Positions 8,630 through 18,689 are shown, counted from the stretch's first letter. The stretch: DNA of 35,773 nt from Fidelibacterota bacterium (GCA_002708715.1 PAPB01000019.1:32025-67797), one strand, 5' to 3'. The notes: generated by a model from the sequence alone, not told the origin. Numbers and translations are program-made.

Positions 8630-9001
8630 TTAATTCTTACCAAGACCAATAGTCCGTTTTTTTCCTTTACGAGTTCTTGCATTTGTTTTTGTTCTTTGAC
8701 CATTTACAGGTAAACCTCTTCGATGTCTCAACCCTTTATATGCTGCAATATCCTTTAAACGTTTGATATTCATTGCTACTTCCGATCTTAATTCACCTTC
8801 TACCTTCAAGCCAAGATCAGCAATAGCGTTTCTTAAGGAAACAACTTGCTCATCTGTTAGATCCTGAGCTCTAATATCTGGATCAATATTTGATTTTTCA
8901 CACAAACTTTTAGCATTTGCTAAACCTATACCATGAATATAACGTAACGAGTAAATAATTTTCTTATTTCTCGGAATATCTACACCTACAATTCTTGCCA
9001 T
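8630..9001 (-). CDS. rpsM: 30S ribosomal protein S13
   Basis: A 123-residue S13 of the 30S head, which contacts P-site tRNA and forms bridges to the 50S subunit. It begins [20 protein letters not shown] and shows the helix-two-turn-helix region [20 protein letters not shown]. The basic tail [20 protein letters not shown] is complete. It opens the alpha cluster, 6 nt after rpmJ. Confidence 0.97.
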   Translation of the reverse strand: MARIVGVDIPRNKKIIYSLRYIHGIGLANAKSLCEKSNIDPDIRAQDLTDEQVVSLRNAIADLGLKVEGELRSEVAMNIKRLKDIAAYKGLRHRRGLPVNGQRTKTNARTRKGKKRTIGLGKN

Positions 9002-9007
9002 TTTTTA

Positions 9008-9121
9008 TTATCCTTGACGTTGTTTATGTTTTGGATTTGAACAGATAACAAGGACAACTCCTTTTCTTTTAATAACCTTACATTTATTACAAATCTTTTT
9101 TACTGATGGTCTAACTTTCAT
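9008..9121 (-). CDS. rpmJ: 50S ribosomal protein L36 (zinc-binding form)
   Basis: A 37-residue L36 read directly from the sequence between infA and rpsM: it starts [20 protein letters not shown] and ends KHKQRQG. It keeps the full zinc set Cys11, Cys14, Cys27 and His32, so it is the C+ form. L36 binds 23S rRNA near the peptidyl transferase region. It is 3 nt after infA and 6 nt before rpsM, the usual location. Confidence 0.95.
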   Translation of the reverse strand: MKVRPSVKKICNKCKVIKRKGVVLVICSNPKHKQRQG

Positions 9122-9124
9122 TTG

Positions 9125-9352
9125 TTATTTCTGCCTATATGTAATTCTTCCTCTAGATAAATCATAAGGTGATATTTCTAGAGTAACAACATCACCAGGT
9201 AATATTTTTATAAAGTGCATCCGCATTTTACCACTTACATGCGCCAAAACCTCATGGGATTTACCTCCTATTTCGACCTCAACTCTGAACATAGCACTCG
9301 GTAAAGTTTCTTTTATAACACCATCAATTGTTATTGGTTGCTCTTTAGCCAT
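9125..9352 (-). CDS. infA: Translation initiation factor IF-1
   Basis: A 75-residue S1/OB-fold protein that occupies the 30S A site during initiation with IF-2 and IF-3. It shows the family landmarks [33 protein letters not shown] and [13 protein letters not shown]. The start overlaps the end of map by 8 nt, pointing to translational coupling. The map-infA-rpmJ order is that of many non-proteobacterial spc clusters. Confidence 0.97.
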   Translation of the reverse strand: MAKEQPITIDGVIKETLPSAMFRVEVEIGGKSHEVLAHVSGKMRMHFIKILPGDVVTLEISPYDLSRGRITYRQK

Positions 9353-10100
9353 TAGATGCCTTACTTAAAATAATTGGTCCACTATCTGTAATAGCAATAG
9401 TATGTTCAAAATGGGCAGAATCTTCACCATCTCTAGTATAAATTGTCCATCCATCACTAGCAGTATATATTTCTTTTCCACCAGCATTTATCATAGGTTC
9501 AATTGCTATACACATGCCTGCTTCTAATTGACGACCTTGTTTTTCTTTCCCAAAATTAGGGATCTGAGGTTCTTCATGTAATTGAGTTCCAATACCATGG
9601 CCGACTAACTCTCTCACAACAGAAAACCCATGTTCTTCAGCATGTTTTTGTACTGCATAACCAATATCACCAACATAATTACCTGCTACTGCCTGATCTA
9701 TACCCTTTGCCAATGATTCTCTAGTAACATCTAATAATTTTTGCTTTTTTGAATCAATACCTCCAACGGAAAATGACTTGGCATGATCACCATAATATCC
9801 ATCCAATTCTACACCGCAATCGATACCAACAATTTGTCCATTTTTAAGTATATCTTCACCTGGAATACCATGAACAACAGCATCATCTATAGAAATACAT
9901 AATGTGGCTGGAAACCCCATATATCCTTTAAATGCTGGTCTTGCACCTTTGGATCTAATGAAATCTTCTGCCATAAAATCTAATTTAGATACTTTCATTC
10001 CATCTTTCACATAAGGTTCTAACATTATCAGAGTATCAGCAACAATTTGACAACTCTTAGAAATTTTTTCTATTTCATAATTTGATCTAAGATGCACCAT
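9345..10100 (-). CDS. map: Type I methionine aminopeptidase
   Basis: A 251-residue cytosolic dinuclear-metal peptidase that removes the initiator Met from nascent proteins. All five metal ligands are visible at positions matching the E. coli enzyme with a 3-residue offset: Asp94 (GIDCG), Asp105 (YYGDH), His168 (VGHGIG), Glu201 (IEPM) and Glu232 (FEHT). The substrate-pocket His is His77 (VVHGIP). It overlaps secY by 1 nt and infA by 8 nt. adk, which often lies between secY and map, is missing here. Confidence 0.97.
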   Translation of the reverse strand: MVHLRSNYEIEKISKSCQIVADTLIMLEPYVKDGMKVSKLDFMAEDFIRSKGARPAFKGYMGFPATLCISIDDAVVHGIPGEDILKNGQIVGIDCGVELDGYYGDHAKSFSVGGIDSKKQKLLDVTRESLAKGIDQAVAGNYVGDIGYAVQKHAEEHGFSVVRELVGHGIGTQLHEEPQIPNFGKEKQGRQLEAGMCIAIEPMINAGGKEIYTASDGWTIYTRDGEDSAHFEHTIAITDSGPIILSKASNG

Positions 10101-11428
10101 TACATTCGCCTCCTTCCCCGAATTTTTCCTTTAGTAAGAAAACCATCATAGTGACGCATCATTAAATGAGATTCAATTTGTTGTAAAGTATCTAATGCCA
10201 CCCCAACAATAATTAATAAGCTAGTTCCACCAAAAAATGATGCGAGATCATAATTAATATCCATTGTTTGCATAAGTATATAAGGAAATATTGCAACAAA
10301 AGCCAAGGCAATAGATCCTGGCAGAGTAACACGTGTAAGAATATTATCAATATATTCAGATGTTTTTTTACCTGGGCGCACACCTGGAATGAAACCACCT
10401 TGCTGTTTCATTGTAGATGAAACCTGAACAGGATCAAATGCAATTGCTGTATAAAAATAAGTAAAAAATATAATCATTAAGCCAAATAGTAACCAATAAA
10501 ACGGGTGTTCAAATGAGAACCATCCCATTAACATAACTGAAAAATCACTATCTCCTAAGAAGGTTGATAAGGTACTAGGTATAAACATAATGGATTGCGC
10601 AAATATTATAGGCATTACGCCAGCAGTATTAACTCTCATTGGAATGTGCGTATTTTGACCACCATACACTTTTCTACCAACTACTCTTTTCGCATACTGA
10701 ACTGGAATTTTACGTGTACCTTGAGTCAACATTACAACAAAACAAATAATCAAAAACATAATTCCCATTAATATAAATTCAGATAACCAACCTCTAACAT
10801 TTTCTTGCAATAAAGTAATTTCATTTAAAATCACATTTGGGAATGCAGCCACAATTCCCACCATTATAATTAATGAGATACCATTACCAATCCCTCTTTC
10901 AGTAATTCTTTCCCCAAGCCACATTAAAAACAATGTGCCTGTCACCATACTAATCATACCAGTGAAAATAAACATCAAACCAGGGTTAGATACGACGGGT
11001 AGCCCATTAGAAGAGAGTGATGGTAAAAAAACTGCAACTACTCCATATGATTGCATAGAAGAAAGAAGAACAGTACCATAACGAGTAATTTGATTAATTT
11101 TTTTTCTTCCAGCTTCTCCTTCTTTTTGTAACCTTTGAAAATAAGGAACAACTGATCCCATAAGCTGGATAATAATTGATGAAGATATATAAGGCATTAT
11201 ACCTAATGAAAAAAGAGAAGCCTTTTCAAAAGCACCACCCACAAAAGTATTAAATAACCCAAATAAACCAGTTTTCATATCAGTAAATGCTTCAGCAAGC
11301 AATTCACCATTAACGCCAGGTATAGGTATATGCGCCCCAATTCTAACTACAATTAATACGCCAACAGTAAATAAAATTCTTTGTCGAAGTTCTGGAATAA
11401 TAAAAATATTTTTCAGCTTATCAATCAT
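10100..11428 (-). CDS. secY: Protein translocase subunit SecY
   Basis: A 442-residue inner-membrane channel protein with ten expected transmembrane helices. It pairs with SecE (also in this window) and SecG for Sec-dependent export. Signatures are IPIPGVNGELL after the first helix, FSLGIMPYISSSIIIQLM at the plug/TM2 region, the cytosolic loops YAKRVVGRKVYGGQN and QGGFIPGVRPGKKTSEYI, and a basic C-terminus ending GKIRGRRRM. Length is normal. It is joined to rplO and map by 4-nt and 1-nt overlaps. Confidence 0.98.
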   Translation of the reverse strand: MIDKLKNIFIIPELRQRILFTVGVLIVVRIGAHIPIPGVNGELLAEAFTDMKTGLFGLFNTFVGGAFEKASLFSLGIMPYISSSIIIQLMGSVVPYFQRLQKEGEAGRKKINQITRYGTVLLSSMQSYGVVAVFLPSLSSNGLPVVSNPGLMFIFTGMISMVTGTLFLMWLGERITERGIGNGISLIIMVGIVAAFPNVILNEITLLQENVRGWLSEFILMGIMFLIICFVVMLTQGTRKIPVQYAKRVVGRKVYGGQNTHIPMRVNTAGVMPIIFAQSIMFIPSTLSTFLGDSDFSVMLMGWFSFEHPFYWLLFGLMIIFFTYFYTAIAFDPVQVSSTMKQQGGFIPGVRPGKKTSEYIDNILTRVTLPGSIALAFVAIFPYILMQTMDINYDLASFFGGTSLLIIVGVALDTLQQIESHLMMRHYDGFLTKGKIRGRRRM

Positions 11429-11862
11429 CGCTTGACTACCTGCCCACCTATTTTTTCAATTTTATCTTTAGCAGTTTTACTAAACTCTGTTGCATAAACC
11501 TTGATTACAGTGTCAAGGTTTCCATTTCCAAGAATTTTTACAGGTTTTAAAGGAGACCTTATCAAACCATTTTCATAAAGAATCTGGGCATTGACTTCAT
11601 CAACACCAAGTTCATTTAATTTTTCAAGATTAACAATCTGAAAATCTTTCTTAAAGTTATTTATAAAACCTCTCATAGGAAGTCTTCTATAAAGAGGCAT
11701 TTGACCACCTTCAAACCAAGGCCTACGTTTAAATCCAGATCTTTGCCCGGCACCTTTATTACCTCGACCAGCAGATTTACCTAATCCAGTACCATGACCC
11801 CTTCCACGTCGCTTCTTACTACCTATAGATCCAGGAACAGGAGTTAATGAATTTAACTTCAT
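11425..11862 (-). CDS. rplO: 50S ribosomal protein L15
   Basis: A 145-residue L15, a late-assembly 50S protein. The Gly/Arg/Lys-rich N-terminal extension is typical: KKRRGRGHGTGLGKSAGRG, then GQRSGFKRRPWFEGGQMPLY. The C-terminal domain (VNAQILYENGLIRSPLKPVK) is complete. It overlaps rpmD and secY by 4 nt each (ATGA junctions), consistent with translational coupling. Confidence 0.97.
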   Translation of the reverse strand: MKLNSLTPVPGSIGSKKRRGRGHGTGLGKSAGRGNKGAGQRSGFKRRPWFEGGQMPLYRRLPMRGFINNFKKDFQIVNLEKLNELGVDEVNAQILYENGLIRSPLKPVKILGNGNLDTVIKVYATEFSKTAKDKIEKIGGQVVKR

Positions 11863-12050
11863 AATTCTTTTACCTCTAATAAATAAGATATGCTATTGAT
11901 CATACCTCGGATTACTTCACAATCTTTATGCACTACTTTTTGGTTCATTTTTTTAAGTCCTAAAGCTCGAAGTGTTGCTTTCGCTTTTTTATTATAACCA
12001 ATACCACTCTTAATTTGCTTAATCTGAAGATTTTTAATCGTTTTAGACAT
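11859..12050 (-). CDS. rpmD: 50S ribosomal protein L30
   Basis: A 63-residue L30. It shows the short ferredoxin-like fold pattern with LQIKQIKSGIGYNKKAKATL and LGLKKMNQKVVHKDCEVIRG. Some bacterial lineages lack L30; this genome keeps it between rpsE and rplO, overlapping them by 1 and 4 nt. Confidence 0.95.
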   Translation of the reverse strand: MSKTIKNLQIKQIKSGIGYNKKAKATLRALGLKKMNQKVVHKDCEVIRGMINSISYLLEVKEL

Positions 12051-12553
12051 TAACTAAAAACCTTCTTTAATGGAATACCACGTCTATTTGCAATAGCAAC
12101 AGCATCTTTGAGATTAAATAAGCCATTAATCGTTGCATTAACCAAATTCATGGCATTTTTTGATCCCTGTCTTTTTGTCAAAATATTATTAATACCTACT
12201 TGTTCCATAACAGCTCTAACAGATGCTCCAGCAATAATACCAGTTCCTGGGGAAGCAGGTTTTAATAATATACGACTAGCTCCATGTTTACCAATTATAG
12301 TGTGAGGAATAGTGCCATTAATAAGTGATACCTTTTTAATATTTCTTTTAGCAATTTCTTTACCTTTCTGTATAGCAGCTATTACCTCATTAGCTTTTCC
12401 TAAGCCAACGCCTACATATCCCTTACCATCTCCTACAACTACTAAAGCCGAAAACCTAAATCTTTTACCTCTAGATGTAACTTTAGCAGTCCTATTAATT
12501 TTTACAACTGATTCTTCTTGCAAATCAAGTTCAGCTGGATTAATAATTCCCAA
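12050..12553 (-). CDS. rpsE: 30S ribosomal protein S5
   Basis: A 167-residue S5, important for decoding fidelity and mRNA unwinding at the entry channel. Motifs are [53 protein letters not shown] and [19 protein letters not shown]. The start is TTG (12553), preceded by AGGAG at about 8 nt; no ATG fits better. It follows rplR by 11 nt. Confidence 0.97.
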   Translation of the reverse strand: MGIINPAELDLQEESVVKINRTAKVTSRGKRFRFSALVVVGDGKGYVGVGLGKANEVIAAIQKGKEIAKRNIKKVSLINGTIPHTIIGKHGASRILLKPASPGTGIIAGASVRAVMEQVGINNILTKRQGSKNAMNLVNATINGLFNLKDAVAIANRRGIPLKKVFS

Positions 12554-12564
12554 ATTTATTTCTC

Positions 12565-12936
12565 CTATAAATGTAACCCATTTTCACGAGCAGCATCAGC
12601 AAAAGCTTTAACTCGACCATGATATGGATAACCATTTCTATCTAAAACAACAGATTCAATTTTTTTATTTTTTGCTTTTTTAGCCAATACCTGACCTATT
12701 GTTTTACAAGTTTCTATTTTATTTTTAATGTTTTTTAAAATGCTTTTTAAATCTTTATCTCTTGAAGATACTGAAAGAATGGTTCTATTCTCAAAGTCAT
12801 TAATAACCTGAGCTTCAAAATGTTTAAGACTACGATATACAACCAATCTAAATCTCGTTGAATGATAACGAGATGTTTTTTTACTTCTATTTCTTCTTCT
12901 TTCTTCCCTTCGAATTACAGATCTATGTTGACTCAT
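12565..12936 (-). CDS. rplR: 50S ribosomal protein L18
   Basis: A 123-residue L18 that binds 5S rRNA together with L5. The very basic N-terminus ([14 protein letters not shown]) is followed by [20 protein letters not shown], and the C-terminus [20 protein letters not shown] is diagnostic. It sits 2 nt after rplF and 11 nt before rpsE. Confidence 0.96.
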   Translation of the reverse strand: MSQHRSVIRREERRRNRSKKTSRYHSTRFRLVVYRSLKHFEAQVINDFENRTILSVSSRDKDLKSILKNIKNKIETCKTIGQVLAKKAKNKKIESVVLDRNGYPYHGRVKAFADAARENGLHL

Positions 12937-12938
12937 TT

Positions 12939-13478
12939 TTATTTAGCCCCCACTGTTTTACCTTGCTTTGAACGAACATATTCATCTTTATATCTAACCC
13001 CTTTACCTTTATAGGGCTCTGGTGGTCTAAAAGAACGAATTTTTGCTGCCACACTTCCAACTAATTGCTTATCGATACCTTCAACTTTTATTGATGTGCG
13101 TTCTGCCGTAATAGTTATACAATCAGGAACATCAAATATTATATCGTGAGAAAAGCCTAGCTGAAGAGTAAGACGATTCCCTTGCGCAATTGCTTGGTAA
13201 CCCACACCAATTAACTCAAGTTCTTTACTAAACCCTTGCGAAACTCCTAAAATCATATTTTGAATTAATTGACGTGTAGTACCATGTAGAGCCCTTTGAA
13301 ATTTTTCATCTGAATTACGTTTAACATTTACAAAACCCTCAGAGACATCCACTATCATATTTTTATTAAATATATACTGCAAAGTTCCCTTCACCCCATC
13401 AACTTTAATGAGATTTCCATCAATAGAGACATTCACACCCTCTAGTATTTTTATAGGATTTTTTCCAATTCTAGACAT
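12939..13478 (-). CDS. rplF: 50S ribosomal protein L6
   Basis: A 179-residue L6 located near the GTPase-associated region. It has the two tandem domains of the family: MSRIGKNPIKI and VKGTLQYIFN in the first, and LGFSHDIIFDVPDCITI with RSFRPPEPYKGKGVRYKDEY in the second. It lies 5 nt after rpsH and 2 nt before rplR. Confidence 0.97.
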   Translation of the reverse strand: MSRIGKNPIKILEGVNVSIDGNLIKVDGVKGTLQYIFNKNMIVDVSEGFVNVKRNSDEKFQRALHGTTRQLIQNMILGVSQGFSKELELIGVGYQAIAQGNRLTLQLGFSHDIIFDVPDCITITAERTSIKVEGIDKQLVGSVAAKIRSFRPPEPYKGKGVRYKDEYVRSKQGKTVGAK

Positions 13479-13483
13479 TATAC

Positions 13484-13882
13484 TTAATAAACCTCACATA
13501 ATAATTCGCCACCTACACCATACTCTTTTGCTCTCTTATTAGAAAGCACGCCTTTCGATGTAGATAAAATTGATATTCCTAAACCATCTAGCACACGTGG
13601 TGTTTCTCCAGCACCAACATAAATCCGCAACCCTGGGCGGCTTATACGTTTTATGTTTTCTATAACTGATTTACCTTTAAAATCATATTTTAAAAATATC
13701 CTAATCATTTCTTTTTTCTCATTAGATATAAAGAAAAAGTCTTCAATATAACTCTCTTCTTTTAAAACAAGAGAAATACGTTTTTTCATTTTACTACTAG
13801 GGATATCTACCCAGCGCTTATTAGCCGATAAACCATTACGAATACGAGTTAAAAAATCTGAAATTGGATCTGACATTGACAT
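13484..13882 (-). CDS. rpsH: 30S ribosomal protein S8
   Basis: A 132-residue S8, a central 16S rRNA-binding protein. I choose the ATG at 13882 ([17 protein letters not shown]), which has AGGA 9 nt upstream. A longer TTG reading at 13900 would overlap rpsN and place that ribosome binding site inside the gene. Conserved parts are [32 protein letters not shown] and the C-terminal [20 protein letters not shown]. In E. coli S8 regulates the spc operon by binding its mRNA; no such element is identified here. Confidence 0.95.
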   Translation of the reverse strand: MSMSDPISDFLTRIRNGLSANKRWVDIPSSKMKKRISLVLKEESYIEDFFFISNEKKEMIRIFLKYDFKGKSVIENIKRISRPGLRIYVGAGETPRVLDGLGISILSTSKGVLSNKRAKEYGVGGELLCEVY

Positions 13883-13893
13883 ATTTTTATTTC

Positions 13894-14079
13894 CTACCAA
13901 CTAGCTTTTGTAATTCCGGGAATTTCTCCCTTTAGGGCCATCTCCCTAAAACAAATTCGACATAAACCAAATCGCCTTAAATAGGCATGCGGCCTACCAC
14001 ACTTAAAACATCTATTTTTAACTCTTGTGGAAAATTTTGCCTTTCTTTTTGACTTTTGGATTTGTGACTTTTTCGCCAT
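13894..14079 (-). CDS. rpsN: 30S ribosomal protein S14, short zinc-binding type
   Basis: A 61-residue type Z S14. It carries two CxxC pairs (Cys24, Cys27, Cys40, Cys43) in [20 protein letters not shown], the zinc-binding form, and ends [11 protein letters not shown] as usual. Its start overlaps the rplE stop by 1 nt. Confidence 0.97.
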   Translation of the reverse strand: MAKKSQIQKSKRKAKFSTRVKNRCFKCGRPHAYLRRFGLCRICFREMALKGEIPGITKASW

Positions 14080-14684
14080 TAAGCTGCCTCTTCTATATTA
14101 CTTGATACTGGTTTTTCTCTAAGTGGCAAACCAAAAAGTTTGAGTAGCTGATATGCCTCATTATCAGTTTTTGCAGATGTTACAATAGTTACATTCATAC
14201 CACTTATTGATTGAATTTTATCATAATTAATTTCTGTAAATATTATTTGTTCTTTTATCCCAAAATTATAATTACCTCTTTTATCAAAGGACTTAAATGA
14301 CAAACCTCTAAAATCACGTGTTCTTGGCAATGCTATTGCAATTAACCTTTCTAAAAATTCATACATCTTATTTGATCTAAGTGTAACTTTACAACCAACT
14401 GGCCAACCTTTCCTTATTTTAAAATTTGAAATGTCTTTTTTTGCCTTGGTCACTATAGGCTTCTGTCCAGAAATTAAGCCCAATTCATTGATAGCGCTTT
14501 CTAATACTTTAGAATTATTCTTAGCATCTCCTAGGCCCATATTCAATGATATACTCCTAATCTTAGGCACTTCCATCACATTAGAGTATTTAAAAATTTT
14601 TGTCATCGCAGTAATTATTTCTGAATCATACAATTTTCTTAATGAAGGAATATAAGAGTTATTATTTTTTTTATTTTCTTTCAT
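14079..14684 (-). CDS. rplE: 50S ribosomal protein L5
   Basis: A 201-residue L5 that holds 5S rRNA and contacts P-site tRNA. It is somewhat longer than the usual 179-185, mainly because of a polar N-terminal extension ([10 protein letters not shown]) ahead of [13 protein letters not shown] and a short C-terminal tail. Family motifs are [53 protein letters not shown] and [11 protein letters not shown]. It lies 8 nt after rplX. There is no alternative ATG before the conserved part. Confidence 0.96.
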   Translation of the reverse strand: MKENKKNNNSYIPSLRKLYDSEIITAMTKIFKYSNVMEVPKIRSISLNMGLGDAKNNSKVLESAINELGLISGQKPIVTKAKKDISNFKIRKGWPVGCKVTLRSNKMYEFLERLIAIALPRTRDFRGLSFKSFDKRGNYNFGIKEQIIFTEINYDKIQSISGMNVTIVTSAKTDNEAYQLLKLFGLPLREKPVSSNIEEAA

Positions 14685-14692
14685 AGCAAAAC

Positions 14693-14995
14693 CTAAATCT
14701 CTTCTTGAGTTTTCACAGATATCCTAACTTTTCTACCATCTTCTAATTTTTTGTAACCCACTCGCGTGACCTTATCTCCATTCAGCACCATCAAATTTGA
14801 AATATGTAGAGGAGCTTCACGCTCAATAAAACCACCAGATGGATTTTCTTGGGTTGGGCGAACTGAACGCTTTCGAAAATTCACACCTTCTACAATTGCT
14901 TTTTTCTTTTTAGGAAAAACATCTAATACCTTACCACTCAAACCTTTATGATTTCCACTAATCACTTGAACGTTCAAACCTTTTTTCAAATGCAT
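14693..14995 (-). CDS. rplX: 50S ribosomal protein L24
   Basis: A 100-residue L24, an early-assembly 23S rRNA binder. I place the start at the ATG at 14995 ([20 protein letters not shown]), 1 nt past the rplN stop. A much longer in-frame reading from 15148 would run through rplN in another frame and is not supported. The KOW motif ([20 protein letters not shown]) is followed by [20 protein letters not shown]. Confidence 0.96.
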   Translation of the reverse strand: MHLKKGLNVQVISGNHKGLSGKVLDVFPKKKKAIVEGVNFRKRSVRPTQENPSGGFIEREAPLHISNLMVLNGDKVTRVGYKKLEDGRKVRISVKTQEEI

Positions 14996-14996
14996 T

Positions 14997-15365
14997 TTAT
15001 AAAACCTCCGGCGCCATAGAAACAATACGCATAAAACCACTATCTCTAAGTTCTCTAGCGACTGGACCAAATATACGAGTACCTCTTGGCTCTCCTGCAC
15101 TATTGAGCAAAACGGCTGCATTTTCATCAAACCGTATAAGACTTCCATCTTTTCTTCCCAATTCTTTTCTAGTACGAACTACTACCGCTCTATGCACTTC
15201 TCCTTTTTTAACCATACCACCTGGAATCGCTTTTTTTACTGTAACTACAACTTGATCACCAATACTGGCATATTTTCTTCGTGATCCACCTAAAACCTTA
15301 AAACATAGTATTTCTTTCGCTCCAGTATTATCTGCTACTTTTAATCTTGTTTCTTGCTGTATCAT
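14997..15365 (-). CDS. rplN: 50S ribosomal protein L14
   Basis: A 122-residue L14 at the subunit interface. It begins [20 protein letters not shown] and keeps [31 protein letters not shown] and [20 protein letters not shown]. It is among the most conserved proteins here and is complete. It lies 4 nt after rpsQ and 1 nt before rplX. Confidence 0.98.
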   Translation of the reverse strand: MIQQETRLKVADNTGAKEILCFKVLGGSRRKYASIGDQVVVTVKKAIPGGMVKKGEVHRAVVVRTRKELGRKDGSLIRFDENAAVLLNSAGEPRGTRIFGPVARELRDSGFMRIVSMAPEVL

Positions 15366-15369
15366 AGAT

Positions 15370-15636
15370 TCAACCTATTTTTACTGCTTCTTTAATAACT
15401 TGACTAACCTGCCATCTCTTTTTTTTACTGATTGGACGAATAGAAGTAATTTTAACTAAATCTCCATCTTTAGCAGAGAGCTTTCCTAAATGAACTAAAT
15501 AATTTTTATATCGCTTAACCCGTTTTTTATATATTGGGTGAGGAATCTCCCTAACAACTCTAACATTTACTGTTTTTTGCATCTTAGAGCTGATGACCTT
15601 TCCTATAAGCGATTGCTTTTTTCTACTATTTGTCAC
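15370..15636 (-). CDS. rpsQ: 30S ribosomal protein S17
   Basis: An 88-residue OB-fold S17. Motifs are [37 protein letters not shown] and [20 protein letters not shown]. The start codon is GTG at 15636, within a 4-nt GTGA overlap with the rpmC stop and with GAAGG about 9 nt upstream. Translation is therefore probably coupled to rpmC. Confidence 0.96.
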   Translation of the reverse strand: MTNSRKKQSLIGKVISSKMQKTVNVRVVREIPHPIYKKRVKRYKNYLVHLGKLSAKDGDLVKITSIRPISKKKRWQVSQVIKEAVKIG

Positions 15637-15851
15637 TTTTCAGCACCTTCATTTTTTCTAATTCCAAGTTTATACTCATTTAAAATAGTTTTCAACTGTG
15701 CGATATCTTTTTTTGTTTTTGATAATAAAGTAATATCTTCAAGTTGCTGTAAAGTATGCTGAAACCTAAAATTTTGAAGTGACTCCATACACTCTTCTAA
15801 TTTAGTGTTAACCTCAATTTGATTCATATCTCGCAACTTTGATTTTTTCAT
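15633..15851 (-). CDS. rpmC: 50S ribosomal protein L29
   Basis: A 72-residue L29, a two-helix protein at the tunnel exit. It starts [20 protein letters not shown] and includes LQNFRFQHTLQQLEDITLL and KKDIAQLKTILNEYKLG. It diverges in detail but sits in its canonical place between rplP (1-nt overlap) and rpsQ (4-nt overlap). Confidence 0.95.
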   Translation of the reverse strand: MKKSKLRDMNQIEVNTKLEECMESLQNFRFQHTLQQLEDITLLSKTKKDIAQLKTILNEYKLGIRKNEGAEK

Positions 15852-16264
15852 TAAAAAATCCTTCTTTCAACTATTTTTGTTTTCATTGGCAGCTTATGGC
15901 CTGCTCCTCTAAAGGCTTGTACAGCTTCTTCTTTTGTAACCCCATCAATTTCAAAAAGAACCCTACCAGGCTTAACCACTGCAACCCAATGATCCAAAGC
16001 TCCTTTCCCTTTTCCCATTCTTGTTTCAGCAGGACGTGCAGTGATAGGTTTGTCAGGAAAAATTCTAATCCACATCTTCCCTATTTTTCTTACAACGCGT
16101 GATATAACAATCCTAGATGACTCAATCTGCCTAGCGGTAACCCAGCCAGGTTCTATTGCTTTCAGTCCATAATTACCAAATGTAACATGGTTTCCTCTCA
16201 TGGCCATACCCCGTCTATTTCCCCTATGCACTCTTCTAAATTTTACTTTTTTTGGTTCTAACAT
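15851..16264 (-). CDS. rplP: 50S ribosomal protein L16
   Basis: A 137-residue L16 near the A-site finger. Conserved stretches are [60 protein letters not shown] and [13 protein letters not shown]. Complete. It lies 12 nt after rpsC. Confidence 0.97.
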   Translation of the reverse strand: MLEPKKVKFRRVHRGNRRGMAMRGNHVTFGNYGLKAIEPGWVTARQIESSRIVISRVVRKIGKMWIRIFPDKPITARPAETRMGKGKGALDHWVAVVKPGRVLFEIDGVTKEEAVQAFRGAGHKLPMKTKIVERRIF

Positions 16265-16276
16265 ACAATTTAACCT

Positions 16277-16909
16277 TTAACGACTATATTGACCACTACA
16301 AATCCAAACCTTAATACCAATCACTCCATATTGAGTTTGCGCTTCAGTTAAGGCATAATCAATATCTGCACGAAGCGTGTGAAGCGGAACACTTCCATCA
16401 GAAAATTTCTCACTTCTAGCAATTTCAACTCCCCCTAATCTACCAGCAACATTTATTCTAATTCCCTCAGCGCCCATCCTCATTGTTGATTGTATAGTTT
16501 TATTAACTACACGCCTGTAAGATATTTTCTTTTTTAATTGGTGCGCAATATTTGAACCAACGAGAGCTGCATTAAGCTCAGGTCTTTTAACTTCAGATAT
16601 ATTTACTTGAGCATCTTTTTTTCCAGTTAACTGTCTTAACTCTTTTTTAAGCTGATTAACCTCCTCTCCACCTCTACCAATTACAATACCAGGACGTGCC
16701 GTAAAAATTGTAACCGTAACTTTTTTGGACGACCTAGCAATTTCTGCTTTGGATATACCCGCATTGGGTAACCTATGAGAAATATACTTCCTTATCTTCA
16801 TATCTTCCTCAAGATCTTTTGCAAAACAATTCTTAGAAGCGAACCAATTAGAATTCCATTTCTTGTTTACACTTAATCGATATCCGACTGGATGAGTTTT
16901 TTGACCCAA
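16277..16909 (-). CDS. rpsC: 30S ribosomal protein S3
   Basis: A 210-residue S3 at the mRNA entry channel. It begins MGQKTHPVGYRLSVNKKWNS and contains the KH-domain core FTARPGIVIGRGGEEVNQLK, then GAEGIRINVAGRLGGVEIAR and LRADIDYALTEAQTQYGVIG. The start is TTG (16909) with AAGGA 7 nt upstream; no ATG is available at this end. It is 1 nt past the rplV stop. Confidence 0.97.
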   Translation of the reverse strand: MGQKTHPVGYRLSVNKKWNSNWFASKNCFAKDLEEDMKIRKYISHRLPNAGISKAEIARSSKKVTVTIFTARPGIVIGRGGEEVNQLKKELRQLTGKKDAQVNISEVKRPELNAALVGSNIAHQLKKKISYRRVVNKTIQSTMRMGAEGIRINVAGRLGGVEIARSEKFSDGSVPLHTLRADIDYALTEAQTQYGVIGIKVWICSGQYSR

Positions 16910-16910
16910 T

Positions 16911-17264
16911 TTAAATTCCTTTATCTTTTTCTGAAATAATAACAGTGAGGTGACATGTAGGCCTTCTCAACCTTGAAGCTCTACCCATAGACGCAGCTCT
17001 AAATCTTTTCATTACAGGGCCTCCATCAACAAAAGCTTCTTTTACTCGCAAAATATTTTGATCAATTTCATTGTCTTTATTTTGATTCACAAAATTAGAG
17101 ACAGCAGAACGAAGTGTTTTTTCTATAATTTTTGATGCTTTATCTTTAGAAAAATGTAGATGACTAAGCGCTTCATCAACTTTCATTCCTCGAACAATAT
17201 TTAGAGATTTCCGCATTTTATATGGTGATTGGTGTATATATCTAGCTATTGATTTATATTCCAC
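16911..17264 (-). CDS. rplV: 50S ribosomal protein L22
   Basis: A 117-residue L22 whose beta-hairpin lines the exit tunnel. I place the start at GTG 17264, giving MEYKSIARYIHQSPYKMRKS, which matches the normal L22 N-terminus. AGGA lies 9 nt upstream. A longer ATG reading from 17321 would overlap the end of rpsS by more than 50 nt and adds residues foreign to L22. Conserved parts are SLNIVRGMKVDEALSHLHFS and the hairpin GGPVMKRFRAASMGRASRLR. Confidence 0.94.
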   Translation of the reverse strand: MEYKSIARYIHQSPYKMRKSLNIVRGMKVDEALSHLHFSKDKASKIIEKTLRSAVSNFVNQNKDNEIDQNILRVKEAFVDGGPVMKRFRAASMGRASRLRRPTCHLTVIISEKDKGI

Positions 17265-17268
17265 TGCA

Positions 17269-17535
17269 CTATTTCCTATCACCTGAATGCATTCTAAATG
17301 TTCTAGTAGGAGAAAATTCACCTAATTTATGGCCAACCATATTTTCATAAATAAAAACTGGTATAAATTTATTTCCATTATGCACGGCCAAAGTATGACC
17401 TACCAATTCAGGAGTAATGATAGATCTACGAGACCAAGTTTTTATTACTTTTTTCTTTCCATCATCATTCATGGATTGAATCTTTTTAATTAGTTTTTGA
17501 TCAATGAATGGACCTTTTTTAAGTGATCTAGACAT
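17269..17535 (-). CDS. rpsS: 30S ribosomal protein S19
   Basis: An 88-residue S19 of the 30S head, paired with S13. Diagnostic sequence: [59 protein letters not shown]. Complete, ending GDRK. It lies 5 nt after rplB and 4 nt before the GTG of rplV. Confidence 0.98.
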   Translation of the reverse strand: MSRSLKKGPFIDQKLIKKIQSMNDDGKKKVIKTWSRRSIITPELVGHTLAVHNGNKFIPVFIYENMVGHKLGEFSPTRTFRMHSGDRK

Positions 17536-17540
17536 ATGCT

Positions 17541-18365
17541 CTATTTTCTCCGTTTTAATATCATATTATTTGATTTCTTATTTTTTTTCCGAGTTTTATA
17601 ACCTTTAGTAGGCTTTCCCCAAGGAGTTGTTGGATGCCGCCCACCCGAAGATTTACCTTCACCTCCACCCATGGGATGATCCACAGGGTTCATTGCAACA
17701 CCCCTAACAGATGGCCTTCTTCCCAACCAACGGGATCTACCAGCTTTTCCAGAAACTATTTGCTCATGGGATCTATTACCAACTTGACCAATAGTAGCAA
17801 TACAATTTTCTTTAACCATCCTAACTTCACCAGAAGGTAATTTAAGTGTACAAAAACCATTATCATGGGCCATAACCTGAGCAGAAGCTCCAGCCGAACG
17901 CACCATTTGGCCACCTTTACCTGGCTGCAATTCAATATTATGAACAAATAACCCAGTTGGAATATTTTTCAAAGGTAAGGCATTAGCAATTTTCAAAGGA
18001 GCATTGTCACTTGAAATAATTGCGTCATCTACTTTTAAGCCAACAGGGCTTAAAATATATCTTTTTTCACCATCAGCATATTGTATAAGTGAAATATTCG
18101 CTGATCTATTAGGATCATATTCTACAGTTAATACTTTTCCTGGAACATTATATTTATTTCTTTTAAAATCAATAATTCTATATCTTCTTTTATGTCCTCC
18201 GCCTCTATGCCTAATTGTTATTCTACCAGTATTATTCCTTCCACCGCTTTTTCTCAGAGATCGCGTTAAACGTTTTTCTGGAGACCTAGTAGTTAACTCA
18301 CTAAAATCAGATCTAGAAGCAAACCTTGATCCTGGTGTAACTGATTTTAATTGCTTAATACCCAT
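17541..18365 (-). CDS. rplB: 50S ribosomal protein L2
   Basis: A 274-residue L2, needed for subunit joining and peptidyl transferase activity. Motifs are [60 protein letters not shown] and the catalytic-region loop [20 protein letters not shown] with its conserved histidine. Complete with a basic tail. It lies 2 nt after rplW. Confidence 0.98.
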   Translation of the reverse strand: MGIKQLKSVTPGSRFASRSDFSELTTRSPEKRLTRSLRKSGGRNNTGRITIRHRGGGHKRRYRIIDFKRNKYNVPGKVLTVEYDPNRSANISLIQYADGEKRYILSPVGLKVDDAIISSDNAPLKIANALPLKNIPTGLFVHNIELQPGKGGQMVRSAGASAQVMAHDNGFCTLKLPSGEVRMVKENCIATIGQVGNRSHEQIVSGKAGRSRWLGRRPSVRGVAMNPVDHPMGGGEGKSSGGRHPTTPWGKPTKGYKTRKKNKKSNNMILKRRK

Positions 18366-18367
18366 AA

Positions 18368-18685
18368 TTAATTTGAACTATCCCCATCTATCAGGTCTAT
18401 AGCTTGCCCCTTACTAAGCGTAACAATAGCTTTTTTATAAGACGGTTTTTTTCCAGAGGTACGGATTGTCCTACCGCCACTTTTAATAGTCATCTGCTTA
18501 AACTTCCCAGATTGATTTAAGGTCGCAATCTTAATTACCTTAACATCAAACTTAACCTCAATGGCCTTTTTTATCTCATTCTTTTTAGCATTTCTAGATA
18601 CTAAAAATGCATATTTACCTTCCCTCTCTTGGAGAATAGCCATCTTCTCAGTTAAAACGGGTTTTATTATTTTCTCAGAATACAT
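18368..18685 (-). CDS. rplW: 50S ribosomal protein L23
   Basis: A 105-residue L23 at the tunnel exit, docking site for trigger factor and SRP. Typical parts are [40 protein letters not shown] and the C-terminal [19 protein letters not shown]. It lies 4 nt after rplD. Confidence 0.96.
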   Translation of the reverse strand: MYSEKIIKPVLTEKMAILQEREGKYAFLVSRNAKKNEIKKAIEVKFDVKVIKIATLNQSGKFKQMTIKSGGRTIRTSGKKPSYKKAIVTLSKGQAIDLIDGDSSN

Positions 18686-18689
18686 TATT

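Noticed and set aside
13883-13900. A TTG start for rpsH at 13900
   Set aside because: It overlaps rpsN and contains the ribosome binding site of the ATG at 13882.
14996-15148. A 51-residue N-terminal extension of rplX
   Set aside because: It lies wholly inside rplN in another frame. The ATG at 14995 gives the standard L24 start.
17265-17321. A longer ATG start for rplV
   Set aside because: It reads through the end of rpsS and adds residues unlike L22. GTG 17264 with AGGA upstream fits the family.
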